64,000 bases of DNA from Hepsetus odoe (Eukaryota; Chordata; Actinopteri; Characiformes; Hepsetidae): contig CM029384.1 in the NCBI GenBank assembly GCA_017165825.1, forward strand, positions 23,535,033 to 23,599,032. The letters run 5' to 3'. The position numbers and the translations under genes were made by a program. Below, piece after piece: positions 32,921 through 43,494 of this stretch. Below the pieces are notes generated by a model. It had not been told where the DNA came from. It saw nothing but the letters and a program-made list of their open reading frames with translations, and did no database searches. Numbering within the stretch: position 1 is the stretch's first letter; the number at the start of each line of letters is the position of its first letter.

Positions 32921-33348
32921 ATGCGTCCTTCTTCTTCGTCTTCTGTAGGCTGCTCCCCTTTAGGGGTCGCCACAGTGGATCAATCATTTCTTCCACTCCT
33001 CTGTAAACCCCCTGCATGTCCTGTCTCACCACGTCCATAAACCTCCTCTTTGTCCTTCCTCTTCTCCTCTTTCCTGGAAGCTCCATCTTCAATATACTCC
33101 TCCCGATATAATCCTCATCTCTCCTCTGCACATGTCCAAACCAACGCAACTTTGCTTCTCTAATTTTGTCTCCAAAACGTCCAACCTGATCTGTCCCTCT
33201 AATATACTCATTTCTAATTCTGTCCATCCTCGTCACACCCAACGAAAATCTCAGCATCTTTAACTCTGACACCTCCAGCTCTGCCTCTTGTCTTTTTGTC
33301 ATTGCCACCATCTCCAACCCATATAGCATAGCTGGTCTAACTACCATC
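32921..33348 (-). mobile_element. RTE-clade LINE C-terminal region, split by an LTR insertion
   Basis: The - strand keeps an uninterrupted stretch of about 146 codons: MVAMTKRQEAELEV, ELKMLRFSLGVTRMDRIRN, WFGHVQRRDEDYIG, ILKMELPGKRRRGR, then MIDPLWRPLKGSSL near the 3' end. The copy resumes beyond the insertion at about 33773-33806 (CATCCTCTAAACCTTTCTTT), matching 13240-13262 of the second copy in reverse. No reverse-transcriptase core remains. Confidence 0.85.
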
Positions 33349-33772
33349 TGTAACGGCGGCAGGGTGCCGGAAGGACGCCAGTGCGGAGCCAGGAGTTCGG
33401 AACATAGTTTTATTATTCACAATTACACAAACAAGGAGCAGGGACTGCAGTTCTAATCAAAAACCCTAGAACCGAGGAACTGTAGTCTAACTCTAGATAC
33501 CAAGTTACATATACCAGAACCACCATTACACATAGGCTTCGCCTAACTAATGAGCCGCGCTCTGTTCAGACTCATCAGGGCTTAAATAGTCATCCCCAAT
33601 GAGGCACACCTGTGCCTTCTTAAGCTCAGGTGTGCTCAGTCAGAACAGAGCGCCCTCTAGCGTGCCTAAAACACCTCATACGTGATAGAGAGCGCCCTCT
33701 AGCATGCCCAAAACACCTCACACGTAACAGAGAGCGCCCTCTAGCGTGCCCAAAACACCCCACATGTGATAT
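33349..33772 (-). mobile_element. Solo LTR-like insertion nested in the RTE copy
   Basis: A 424-bp block interrupts an otherwise continuous RTE sequence, flanked by the direct repeat CATC (33345-33348 and 33773-33776). Read on the - strand it has a TATTTAAG box in mid-element (about 33585), an AATAAA polyadenylation signal near the end (about 33405-33410), and ends GCCGCCGTTACA, as expected for U3-R-U5 of an LTR retrotransposon. The other end lacks an obvious TG start. No internal genes are present, so it is a solo LTR or a similar unit. Confidence 0.65.
33647..33770. repeat. Three 42-bp tandem units within the LTR-like element
   Basis: Units at 33647-33686 (40 bp), 33687-33728 and 33729-33770 (42 bp each) share AGAGCGCCCTCTAGC and CCAAAACACC. 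They lie in what would be U3 of the - strand LTR, where tandem enhancer repeats are common. Confidence 0.9.
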
Positions 33773-34098
33773 CATCCTCTAAACCTTTCTTTTCATACAT
33801 TTACTTTCATTCATTAATGCATCCTTCCAATGCTTAAAAACACTTTGAGGACAAAGCCTCAGAAAAATCTGGCAAAACTATCCACCAGGCATCAGGCAGC
33901 ATATTCTTACCAATTTCCAGCTTTAAGGGTTTTTCGCTTCGGTCACCCTTTGCTTGCTCACTACGAGCTTGGACCCTGATCATGTGTGAGAGGTTTGAGA
34001 CCACACTGCTGAGAAGATCCTCAGCATTGTTCTCTAGAACAGCATGATCACGTTTAACCATGCTTGACTGCTTAAGCACTGAATTATGCTGAAATTAG

Positions 34099-34356
34099 GG
34101 GGCAGCGGTAGCCTAGTGGTTAGGGTGTTGGCCACATGATCGGAGGATCGGGGGTTCGAACCCTTTCCCAATAGGTTGCCCTGAGGTACCCTTGAGCAAG
34201 GTGCCGTCCCCATCACTGCTCCCTGGGCACTTTCAATAGCTGCCTACTGCTGCGCGGTGTTTGAGTGTGCATGGGTTAAATGCAGAGGTCCAGTTTTGTT
34301 GTGGTTCATTGTCTGCTGTGCTTTGACCTCACAATGACAAGGGTTGTCACTTTCAA
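34099..34356 (+). mobile_element. SINE family A, full length
   Basis: Sense copy from GGGGCAGCGGTAGCCTAGTG (A-box region) and GGGGGTTCGAACCC (box B) through CTGAGGTACCCTTGAGCAAG, CATCACTGCTCCCTGGGC, GCATGGGTTAAATGCAGAGG and TTTGACCTCACAATGACAAG to the tail GGGTTGTCACTTTCAA. Confidence 0.9.
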
Positions 34357-35457
34357 TTTTGGAAAATTCCTTCAAGTGAAGTGCCTGAGCATCAACCAGT
34401 TCTGAAGGTTCAGGATCAGCATCGAAAATTTAAGGTTTGAGGATTCAAAATATCAGGAAAATTAGATTGCTGGCCTGCTAAGACCCACAAAACACTCCAG
34501 GTCCTCAGCTGGATGACAAACTAGAGAATAAAAGGAGAGCTTCAAACGGTGGAAGAGAGGGGGCGAGATGGCACGCATGTGTCTTTGTTATTATAATAGC
34601 TTGTCGAGACCTTAAATCTGCTATATTGAGAGTCCAGGTGCTCCTCAGGCTCCTCGGGCAAACACATCCAAGCACTGATAGCTCTAATATCTGTTTTTCA
34701 GGCCTGTTGTCTGGGAAACCGCTCCTTGTTTGGATGTGTTGTCAAGGAAACAAAGAGCAAGAAATCTGTGGATTGAAATCATATTTTTAGAAAATCAATC
34801 CTCAAGATGCTGCAAGAAGTACATCTGAGCTGCTATGAAAGACCGTTGCATCACACTTGCCCAAAGAGCTGTGTTACGGGACGGAGAGTAAATCAACCGC
34901 CTCTTCCCAAGAACCGATACCTCATAATGAGAGCAGCACCACAAAGGATGCTGAGGCAGGGATGAAACGCAGGCAAACAAACAAACAACAACAACAGAAT
35001 AGACTTTAAATATAATTTCTGCCAAATTGAAGCCGAGCATCTGCGAAACACAATTAGACCCGAGTGCTGGGCTTTTCTGCTGCAGTTTGAACTCATTTGG
35101 TAAGTTCTCGTTTGTTTTCCTCTCTCTGCGGCAGATCTTCAGCATAAAGCACAAGTGGTCCTCGGTGAGGCCGGAGATGAAATTGCTGCTTCATCCTAAA
35201 TAATTGCGCTTCCCCATGAGAAAGCTCCCGAGTGCTTGGAGAAGAGCATGGCTGTTTATGTTTATGCTCCAAAAGTGTGGCAATGATCAGTAAATAAGAC
35301 TTATACTTATTTATATTTACTTTCAATATATATATATATGGATAAAGAATGGGCCTTCTGTCCATACTTTGTATTCATTTGGTTTAGCATGTTTCCTGAT
35401 TATCACATATCAAGTGAGACTCAAGAAAAAACATTCTTCAAAAGTGAAGTCAGATTG
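34357..35457. other. No gene recognised
   Basis: Unique sequence of 1.1 kb with a short (TA)n tract at 35327-35338. Frames on the - strand at 34795-35154 (119 residues) have no recognisable motif. Confidence 0.4.
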
Positions 35458-35667
35458 AAAGTGAAAGTGACTATTTGCCATTGCGATTACTGCTCAGGTA
35501 CAGAGACTGGACTGAAAATGAGAGACAACAACACTGTCCTTCAGGAAGATCTGGAGAACTGCTCAGGTATAGAGACTGGACTGAACATGAGAGACAACAA
35601 CACTGTCCTTCAGGAAGATTTGGAGAACTGCTCAGGTACAGAGACTGGACTGAAAATGAAAGGAAGG
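35458..35667 (+). repeat. 69-bp tandem module array joined to a SINE family A tail scrap
   Basis: 35458-35489 is the family A tail complement (AAAGTGAAAGTGACTATTTG). At 35490 it joins the 69-bp module starting CTGCTCAGGTACAGAGACTG. Module starts at 35490, 35559 and 35628 give an exact 69-bp period; the third is cut at about 35667. Because 69 is a multiple of three the array is open in several frames, but it is not thought to be coding. Confidence 0.9.
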
Positions 35668-35708
35668 TGCAGGAACACCTGCACAAACAAACACACACAC
35701 ACACTCAC

Positions 35709-35830
35709 ACACTCCAGTCACATCTCTTTGGAATGTAGGAGTAATCTGGAAAGGTCCCAGGCCACCCCAACTGGGAATCTTACCCAATTGTTGATGTGAG
35801 CTGACAACACTAACCACTGTGTCAGGTGTC
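35709..35830 (-). mobile_element. SINE family C head fragment
   Basis: TCCAGTCACATCTCTTTGG, a worn body, then GGGAATCTTACCCAATTG and CACTAACCACTGTGTCA match the antisense head of family C. The (AC)n tract at 35691-35703 precedes it. Confidence 0.55.
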
Positions 35831-35865
35831 CTGGAAATGTTGAAATAAGCAGTGAGTGTGTGTCT

Positions 35866-35955
35866 TTCTGCGATGGACTGGTGACCTGTCCAGGGGGTTT
35901 CTCCAACTTATGAGCTCTGGGACAGGCTCCAGCACCCGGACAAGCTGATCTGATG
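35866..35955 (+). mobile_element. SINE family C tail fragment
   Basis: GCGATGGACTGGTGACCTGT, CCAGGGGGTTTCTCC and GGGACAGGCTCCAGCACCC match the sense 3' part of family C. It lies close to the antisense head fragment, so two insertions are indicated. Confidence 0.65.
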
Positions 35956-36529
35956 ACAGCAGGATGTTTTGTTTTTTGCTGTTTCTCTGCTTTTATGCTC
36001 TTTCTTTGGACTCCTGTCTCAAAGGTTCAGCCCAGCCTTCCACATTACCGCCATCTTGGATGACTGCCTATCCATGTTTCATTCTGATTTAAATAACATT
36101 GCACTTCCCAGTTAGCATGTGATTACTCCCATATCTCCACTGACATGAGTTTGCCCCAACCCCCCGTAAGGATTTCATAAATGACATTCTCCTCCTTCAG
36201 ACACGACTGATTATCTTTCACACAGCATTAGCAGCGAAGATGGGAAATATGACAACTTCACAAAACATCTCGATCCGTGTGTCCACCAGCTGACGGAATC
36301 ACTTTGTGGAAGTTCATTTAGGCGAGGGGCCTGATTTGCATTCAGATGCTGTTAGATTACAACCTTTTACTGAAGACAGGTGATTAGGGCATCCTGTAGA
36401 CTGGAGCAGAGCTGGAGCTGCCACTGGGCTCTGGGCTTTTATCTTTAATGTATCATTTCAGTGGCTTTACGATCTGTGGCTCGTCAAGAAAGAAAATTCA
36501 GTCAGAAAGTGAAACCTTTCATGACGTTT
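35956..36529. other. Unique sequence, weak candidate regulatory DNA
   Basis: Repeat-free, with GATTTAAATAACATTGC, TTTCATAAATGACATTC and CCTGATTTGCATTCAGATG (octamer-like). No gene recognised. Confidence 0.25.
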
Positions 36530-36690
36530 ATGGCATTTAGCAGACACTCTTGTCCACTTTCCTAACTAGAGGGACAATCTCCCGGGAGAAAGCTGGAGTT
36601 AAGAGTTTTGCTCAGGTGGTGCTGGAGGTGGGATTTTCACCAGGAACCTCTAGGTCCATAGACGGCTATGCGACCACTAGATCACCACAT
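36530..36690 (-). mobile_element. SINE family B
   Basis: Antisense copy: TTATGGCATTTAGCAGACAC, ACTAGAGGGACAATCTCC, TGCTGGAGGTGGGATTTTC, ACCAGGAACCTCTAGGTCC and CGACCACTAGATCACCACA. Confidence 0.8.
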
Positions 36691-36744
36691 TTGTTTTCTT
36701 TGTTGGCTGAAATTTAAACATCATTTACATGTTTTCAGTTCATC

Positions 36745-36965
36745 CATCCGTCCATCCATTTCAGCCTGTCCCAGTCCGAGGCTGAAAGTGTAGAACCACA
36801 CGGGACAGGATGCAGAACAGAAACACAAACGCTCACACCTAGGGGTCTGTTTAGCTTCTCCAATCCATCTTTAGTCTGGACTCCACACAGGCTCCTCGCA
36901 CTGGGAATCAAACCTACAACCATCTTGCTGTGAGGTGACGTCCCTCAACACTATACTGCGCCACC
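36745..36965 (-). mobile_element. SINE family C
   Basis: Antisense copy with CTCACACCTAGGGGTCTGTT, TAGCTTCTCCAATCCATC, a deleted middle, then CTGGGAATCAAACCTACAAC, CTTGCTGTGAGGTGACG and ACTATACTGCGCCACCC. Confidence 0.75.
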
Positions 36966-37909
36966 CGAAACAATCGATACGCTCTATAACTGGGGGGCCT
37001 TAAGCTCTGAAATGAAAGATCTGCAATTTTGTTTTTGTAAAAGTATCATCACTGCTGTTGTTTTCAGCTTTTGGGGGGAAAAGCAAAGTTCTCTTCTTGT
37101 AAGTTCTCCATGAAATCTCGCATAGTTAGGCCTTCAGGAGCTAGACGGAAGACCTTCAATTAGGAACCAACCTTTTAACCGTGATTGGTTTTCAAAGGGT
37201 GGGGCCAGTTGTTGTGAGGTCACTTCTGGAAGTCCTCGTCCATCCCTAATTGGTTCTCCATCCCAACTCTCCACTCAGTGTTGTCAGCTCTGTTGAAGGA
37301 CTCTTCATCTCTTTCATCTCCAACCAAAATATCTGAAGGGTAAAAGTGCTAGAATACCACAGGTTGTCATTATTATGGAAATGTTTTGAAGGCCTGCCTC
37401 TAAAAGTCATGACTGCATATACACACACTCTTATATACTGAGACAACAGCACAAAGGCATTGTGGGATATGTTGTCAACACTGACGACCCGGGAGGGACA
37501 GGGGAGAGGAGCTCTTACCGAGGCGAAGGGAAAAGGGGGCAGACGAGGGTCATTCCAGAGGGTTTGGCAGAAGACAGCGACTCAGCTAGCGACTCAGTTT
37601 GCCTCATTTCACATTCATTCCCCAAGAAGCAGCTGTTGCATCTTTTATCAGAGAAAAAAGAAAGGATCTCAGCGAGGGGCCATACTGTATGCCTGTCTGA
37701 CATGCCCACAGGAAACATATTGCTCCATTCTTAACACAAAGAAAGGTCACACAAAAATCAACCGCAGGGCTCATCTCAAAACCAAGGACAGCGTTGTGAT
37801 TGGCTGACCGACTAGCATTGCGGCATGGACCTGCGCCAGCTTTGGGAAAAACATTAACGTAGTGGCTTCTGGAGGTGTTGGTATGTAGCTGAAGTTAAGT
37901 TGGTATGTA
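36966..37909. other. No gene recognised
   Basis: Unique sequence. The + strand frames at 37460-37807 overlap each other and a - strand frame and have no motif. Confidence 0.4.
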
Positions 37910-38900
37910 GATGTTTTATTTATGAAACAGGTTTTGTTGGTGTAGCTGAGATCTTGGTGGTGTGAAGATGTTTTATTGATGAAACGGGTTTTGTTGGTGT
38001 AGTTGAGATCTTGGTGGTGTGTAGATGTTTTATTGATGAGGTTTTGTTGGTGTAGTTGAGATCTTGGTGGTGTGTAGTTAATATTTGTTGGTGTGGTGTG
38101 GTGTGATGTGTGGTGTTTAGTTGAAGTTTGGTTGGTTTGTAGTTGAACTTTTGTTTGTGTGTAGCTGAGATTTTATTGGTTTGTAACAGGTTTTGTCAGA
38201 GCGTAGTTGAAGTATTGGAGGTGTGAAGTTACAATTTTGGAGATGTTGGGATTTTGGAGTCCAGTTGAGTTTTTTGTGTATAGTTGACATTTTGTTGGTG
38301 CGTATTTGATTTTTTGTGTGTGGTGTGTAGCTGGAGGTGGGAGGGGTGTGAGGCTGAGATTTTATTGGTGTGTAGTTGAAGTATTGGAGGTGGTTGAGAT
38401 TTTGGAAGAGTGGATCTTGAATTTTGTTGGCGTGGAGTTGAGGTTCTGCAGGAGCGTTTTTAGAGCTTTTTTGGTGTGAGGGTTGAAAGTGTGTGTAGAT
38501 GAGATTTTATTGGTTTGTCGCTGAAGTTTTAAAGGTGTGTAGCTGAGATTTTGGAAGTATGTAGTTGAAGTTTTAGGGGTGTATTTTGAGGTTTTGAGGG
38601 TTTAGTGTGTGTATTATGTGTTAAGGTTCGAAGGTCTTGTGTCCAGGTGGGATTTTATTGGTGTGTAGCTGAAGTTTTCAAAAGTGTTTTTGATGGTTTT
38701 TTGGTGTGTATTCTTGGTGAAGTTTGAAGGTGTGTAGATGAAATTTATTGGTGTATGTCTGGAGTTTTAGAGGTGTATTTTGAATTGTGTTGGTGTGGAG
38801 TTGAGGTTTTCTTATGTGTACGTGGTGTGAAGTTTTTAAGGTGTGTAGCTGAAGTTTTATTGGTCTGTAGTTGTCTTTTTGCATTTATTGTATGCATTGT
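37860..38900. repeat. Degenerate GT-rich tandem region with three 57-bp units
   Basis: Variants of TTGGTGTGTAGTTGAAGTTT recur throughout. A clear tandem of 57-bp units (37910-37966, 37967-38023, and 38024-38076 with a 4-bp deletion) carries GATGTTTTATTGATGAAAC and TGAGATCTTGGTGGTGTG. The array is strongly strand-asymmetric: G and T on +, C and A on -. Confidence 0.9.
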
Positions 38901-39705
38901 GCTCACGTGTGTATTTATTGTCCTACTTACTGTTGATTTTTGAGGCCTGTCATTGAGCGGTTTCTCCACGAGCTACGTTTCCCCTTAAATGCCTTCTTTA
39001 TGTGTCTACGGAAATACATTTCTCTGTCTCTTTCAGTCGTATAAATCAGCCTTTAGATGCTGGCCACTTTAGTCTGCCCACACTATGGGCACAAGGTTCT
39101 TTTTTGTCAACACACAAGCCAGTACTCCCCTGTGCTAAGCAACCACAAGGCCGCTGTTTGGTATTTGCAAGCGCACATGCACAAAGCGCCTTGTTACCAA
39201 ACGGGAGGTCCGCTGTTCTAAAGGTTCCACTTATATTATTCACTTATTAGGGGAAACTTTTTTTTCATCAGTTCCTTTTTTTAATGAGGCCCAATGCAGA
39301 AGCATTGCGTGGGGGCCTGCCTGCGTTTATTTGGGTTGCTAATGGGCAGAGTGATACGGCTGAAGGTTGAAAATGGTGCTCAAAGCAACAGCGAGGGACA
39401 GACGTAATGGGCTGGATATTTCTTGATTTATGTTGCCCAATGCCCAGGAGAGACGCCTTGCCAGACCAAAAGCATTCTACATTGATATAGTAAGTGTTAT
39501 TAGGACGTTTCTTCAAATTCCACAGTTCGCAGCTACATCTGCTGCAAACTGAAACCTTTGGCTGTATTTTTTTTTCTCCACAGGTATAGATTTTGGCACT
39601 TGATAATGAAGAACATTCAGGAACAAGGACACAGTACTTCTGTAAGTATTTATTAGTCCTTTTTTCCTAGAAGCGTTATCTACTTTCAATTAATTTGACC
39701 GGGTT
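38901..39705. other. Unique sequence; candidate regulatory segment about 39050-39420
   Basis: 39230-39420 is repeat-free, with TATTATTCACTTATTAGGGG, TTTTAATGAGGCCCAATGC and GGGTTGCTAATGGGCAG. No gene recognised. Function is inference. Confidence 0.25.
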
Positions 39706-39709
39706 CATT

Positions 39710-39800
39710 ATCTGAGCTGTTTCTCCTCACCAGGGGCCTGTCCCGGCGCTGATAGGGTCCATCCCAGGCTATGCACACATTCACACCTTTGGACACATTT
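39710..39800 (-). mobile_element. SINE family C tail fragment
   Basis: CATTATCTGAGCTGTTTCTC, CTCACCAGGGGCCTGTCCC, GGGTCCATCCCAGGC and CACACATTCACACCTTTGG follow the order of the antisense family C 3' part. Confidence 0.5.
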
Positions 39801-39824
39801 GTTTTGAAATCTAAGACTTGCATC

Positions 39825-40090
39825 TAAGTATGCTGTGCTGTGCAAAAATGTTGAAACACCCTATAAAAACTGTTCTGGCTCTTTGGAAGCAAAATATGAA
39901 ACAATGAGAAGATACTTCCACAGTACTGTATGTCTATGAACTGCTTAAATAGAACCGATTGCACTGATTGGTGTGGATTGTTAATTATTATTAGGTGTTC
40001 ATGGTGGACTAGCCATGGCTGATTTGTTCTCTGTGAGTGTTGTTCTTGTATTCTTGCCAATAAATCATTATATTTGCCCAAAAGCTTATC
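39825..40090. mobile_element. Tc1-like terminal fragment or MITE
   Basis: GTGCTGTGCAAAAATGTTGA followed by AACACCC resembles the inverted termini of many fish Tc1-like elements. Downstream TTAATTATTATTAGGTGTTC and GACTAGCCATGGCTGATTTG look like 5' untranslated transposon sequence. No matching right terminus was found nearby. Confidence 0.45.
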
Positions 40091-40379
40091 TTCTCAGCTC
40101 TCCAGTCTCTGACCAGCCACTGCTTAACGTCTTTGGTTAGTTATCAGTGGGCCGGAGTGGATTTTCAGACCGTTAGTTGGATTGCTTTGGTTCACAGCAG
40201 GGAGTAAACCATTTTGGTTGAGTTTCATATGGCACTACGTCTAGATGGACCCAGGTACGGCTTGGCCCAGATTGGTTTGCGTACCAGGGATCGCCAGATG
40301 CTACAGATCTTTCCTCTGGGGGGTAACAGGCAAATAATTTTGTTGCAAAACTAAGTAATAATTAAAGAAATTTACTTTG

Positions 40380-40497
40380 TACAAGCCCTGCGAAGGACTG
40401 GCAACCTGTCCAGAGTGTTTCCCCACCTTTCGCCCTGTGAGAGCTGGGATAGAGTCCAGTACCACCCATGAACCTCATCAGGACAAGCGGCTCAGTG
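40380..40497 (+). mobile_element. SINE family C tail ending in GAGT
   Basis: GCGAAGGACTGGCAACCTGT, TTTCGCCCTGTGAGAGCTGG, GATAGAGTCCAGTACC, CATCAGGACAAGCGGCTCAG, then a (TGAG)n tail running into the minisatellite. Confidence 0.75.
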
Positions 40498-41195
40498 AGT
40501 GAGTGAGTGAGTGAGTACTTAGTATAGGAATGTACTGAGAGTGTTAAGTAAAAAGTACAGGAATGTACTGAGAGTGTAAAGTAAAAGTACAGGAATGTAC
40601 TGAGAGTAAAGTAAAAAGTACAGGAATGTACTGAGAGTGTAACGTAAAAAGTACAGGAATGTACTGAGAGTGTAAAGTAAAAGTACAGGAATGTACTGAG
40701 AGTGTAAAGTAAAAAGTACAGGATTGTACTGAGAGTGTAGCGTAAAAAGTACAGGAATGTACTGAGAGTGTAAAGTAAAAGTACAGGAATGTACTGAGAG
40801 TGTAAAGTTAAAAGTACAGGTATGTACTGAGAGTAAAGTAAAAAGTACAGGATTGTACTGAGAGTGTAGCGTAAAAAGTACATTAATGTACTGAGAGTGT
40901 AAAGTAAAAGTACAGGAATGTACTGAGAGTGTAAAGGAAAAGTACAGGAATGTACTGAGAGTAAAGTAAAAAGTACAGGATTGTACTGAGAGTGTAGCAT
41001 AAAAAGTACAGGAATGTACTGAGAGTGTAAAGTAAAAAGTACAGGAATGTACTGAGAGTGTAAAGTACCGGAATGTACTGAGAGTGTAAAGTAAAAGTAC
41101 AGGAATGTACTGAGAGTGTAGAGTAAAAGTACAGGAGTGTACTGAGAGTGTAGAGTAAAAGTACAGGAGTGTACTGAGAGTGTAGAGTGAGATGT
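40498..41195. repeat. Hairpin minisatellite, about 21 units of 32-33 bp
   Basis: The core word TGTACTGAGAGT occurs 21 times with few changes. Each full unit contains AGTACAGGAATGTACT, a 5-bp inverted repeat with a 6-nt loop. A variant unit with AGGATTGTACT and GTAGC recurs at 40721, 40850 and 40978 (spacing 129 and 128 bp), giving a four-unit higher-order period. The - strand is open for over 200 codons across the array only because the unit lacks stops in that frame. Confidence 0.95.
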
Positions 41196-42112
41196 GTCTC
41201 CTCTGAAGGACGTCTGGAGCGTCTGTCTGTGCTGAGAGTGAACTGAATCTCACTCCATATTAATAGAATTAAAGACTATTAAAGCCTCGAACTTCAACTC
41301 CAATAAAAACAATCTACTGAAAATAATCCACATGAACTTCACCGCTTCACTTTCATCACCGTCTCTACTAGTTCTCCATCACGGACACACACTCCACACA
41401 CCCTGAACTCCACCGTCCACTCTCCCTGTCCTCTCTCTCACTCTCCTTCACTCTGTCCTGCACCGATGGACACTCAGAGGGTTACAGATGCAAAAGAAAG
41501 ATAAAAATAAATATTTAAAAAAAATACTTTTATCTCTAAAACAGAAACTGAATCTGCCAGTTTGGGCTATCCACTTTTTATATATTTTTATATTATATGT
41601 TTACATTTACATGAAGCTTTCCTCCACAGATATTAATGCAGGAAGAGCTTTACGTGAACATTAAACAGCACTTAGAATAAAATCAAACATGAAAAAAGGA
41701 TGAAATGTACAGGATTTAATGTATACGTGTGTAAGTCGAACAAGGGGTCAAAGCTTGAAGAACGCATGGTGGGGAGGTTTTAGTGCACTGCGAGCAAACG
41801 GATGCACGGAAAAGAGCAGCTGTCCGCCCTAAATAATTAGCTGTAACGGGTCCATGGTGAAAGCACGAGAACATCTATGCTTTCGAAAGGGGAATTTCTC
41901 CTCAGCCCTTCTTTCATCCCCTGCACACACACACGGTGGGGTGGAGAAGATCAATCAAATGCAATTTGAGAAATGTCAACCCTCAATCTCGCTCCGGCCT
42001 ACTGTACACTCAGCAGAGAGGCACTCCGTGTGCTGGAAAATTGACGTTGTTAATTATAAAGACCATTAGGCGAAAGGCGCAGTCGATAGAATTCAGCGCT
42101 GGCGTGTGTGTG

Positions 42113-42157
<45 letters not shown>

Positions 42158-43494
42158 GCATGGGGGGGTGAGTTCCTCCCCTTTCATCCCTCCCAGCCTC
42201 CATAGGCCAGCGACGGCCCGTGGTCTGTTTATCAGCCCCACGTTTCCACGGTGACATAAGTTCTGAGGACATTTCTGTCAGTAAATCGGCGTCTCCAGCA
42301 GAATAAACATCAAACCTCCGCCAGTGTGTGGGTTGCTGCAATTATGAGCGTGGCAATAATATTCATTTAGAACACGGAGCTGCCAAAGCTGCGGGAGACT
42401 ATTGACAACATTAGACCCTCTGGAAAAAAACACAAAAAAAAAAAACCATGTTTTTTTACATCACAGGTAGGCCCGGAGAAGAGCGCGTGGAGTTCGTACG
42501 GGAGCTGCAATGTTTTATCGACTCCTGGTCTTTCTTTTATTTATTTCTTTCTTTTCTTATTTTTTTTTTCCCTTTTTGCCGCTCCTGAAAAAATGATGAG
42601 CGTGCCGTGTAGAAAACTGAGACAAAATTATTAATGGGTAACGAAATAAAGTATTCATACGGTGCTGTTTCTAAGCTGCTTCTGTAACACTCGCTGAACA
42701 AAGGTCATGCATTGCTGTCCTGCAAAAGCTGCGGTTGATAAAGGGTGTGAAATAAACACGGTTGACACCTTTCCAGACACCTCATGCAGATCCAACGGGC
42801 TCTGCAGCGCCCCGTTATGGACGGGAGGGCAATTGCACCTATGAAGTTCGCATGGATATTCCATCAGTTTTTCTCTATTTCTGCATAATTTAATCCTAAA
42901 GATGGAAACAAAGATATTCAGAGTGCTTTGATGTCAGTCAGGATGCTGTCTGAGACGTTGGTTTATGATCATTCTGAGAAGTCTGTCAACATTTTTGTCC
43001 TTTTCTGCCAAAGAGGTTAAAGCCTTGGGAGTCTGAGGAAGGGAAAACTTCTGTTCGGATGGGCTAATTTCCTGTTGGAGTCTGGTTCCTTTCGCTGCCA
43101 CTGTAAAGAACTGCTCCGAGTCTGTAGTTTTCTCCAAGGGTATCAAGCGAAGGAGGTTAGGAGAGGGATGATTCACAGACATTTGTCAGTAGAGAGAGTA
43201 TTAGCATACAGGATGAGGTTTTAGTTATCCAACTGTTTTGGGACCTCAAAGATCCATCTGTACATCCATCCATCCCATCGATGCTTCATTCATACATTAT
43301 ATCACGGGGTCCTGGAATCCTCCCCGGCAGATACAAACCCCGTACAGGTTGACAGGTTGGATGCCAAAAGGCTTCCACATCACAAGTAGCATCAGTTCAA
43401 TGCGATAAATAAACGGCCAGTAAAGGTTGGCAACCCTCTTGCCTCCACCGCTGCCCTTGGTAACCATCTAGATTGTCTATACTCCTAGGTTTCT
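41196..43494. other. Unique sequence with a (GT)n tract and candidate regulatory segments
   Basis: A (GT)n tract lies at about 42102-42158. Repeat-free segments 41830-42090 (GACGTTGTTAATTATAAAG) and 42230-42420 (GCTGCAATTATGAGCG, AATAATATTCATTTAG) have enhancer-like motif content. A- and T-runs occur at 42426-42442 and 42560-42570. 42660-43490 shows nothing recognisable. Confidence 0.3.

Noticed and set aside
32907..33347. 146-codon - strand frame as a host gene
   Set aside because: Matches the C-terminal part of the RTE LINE copies at 6.4 and 13.4 kb; retroelement relic.
40519..41253. Longest open frames of the window (244 and 212 codons, - strand)
   Set aside because: They lie entirely on the minisatellite. 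The unit has no stop in those frames, and the products are Tyr/Thr/Leu/Ser/Phe repeats with no domain.
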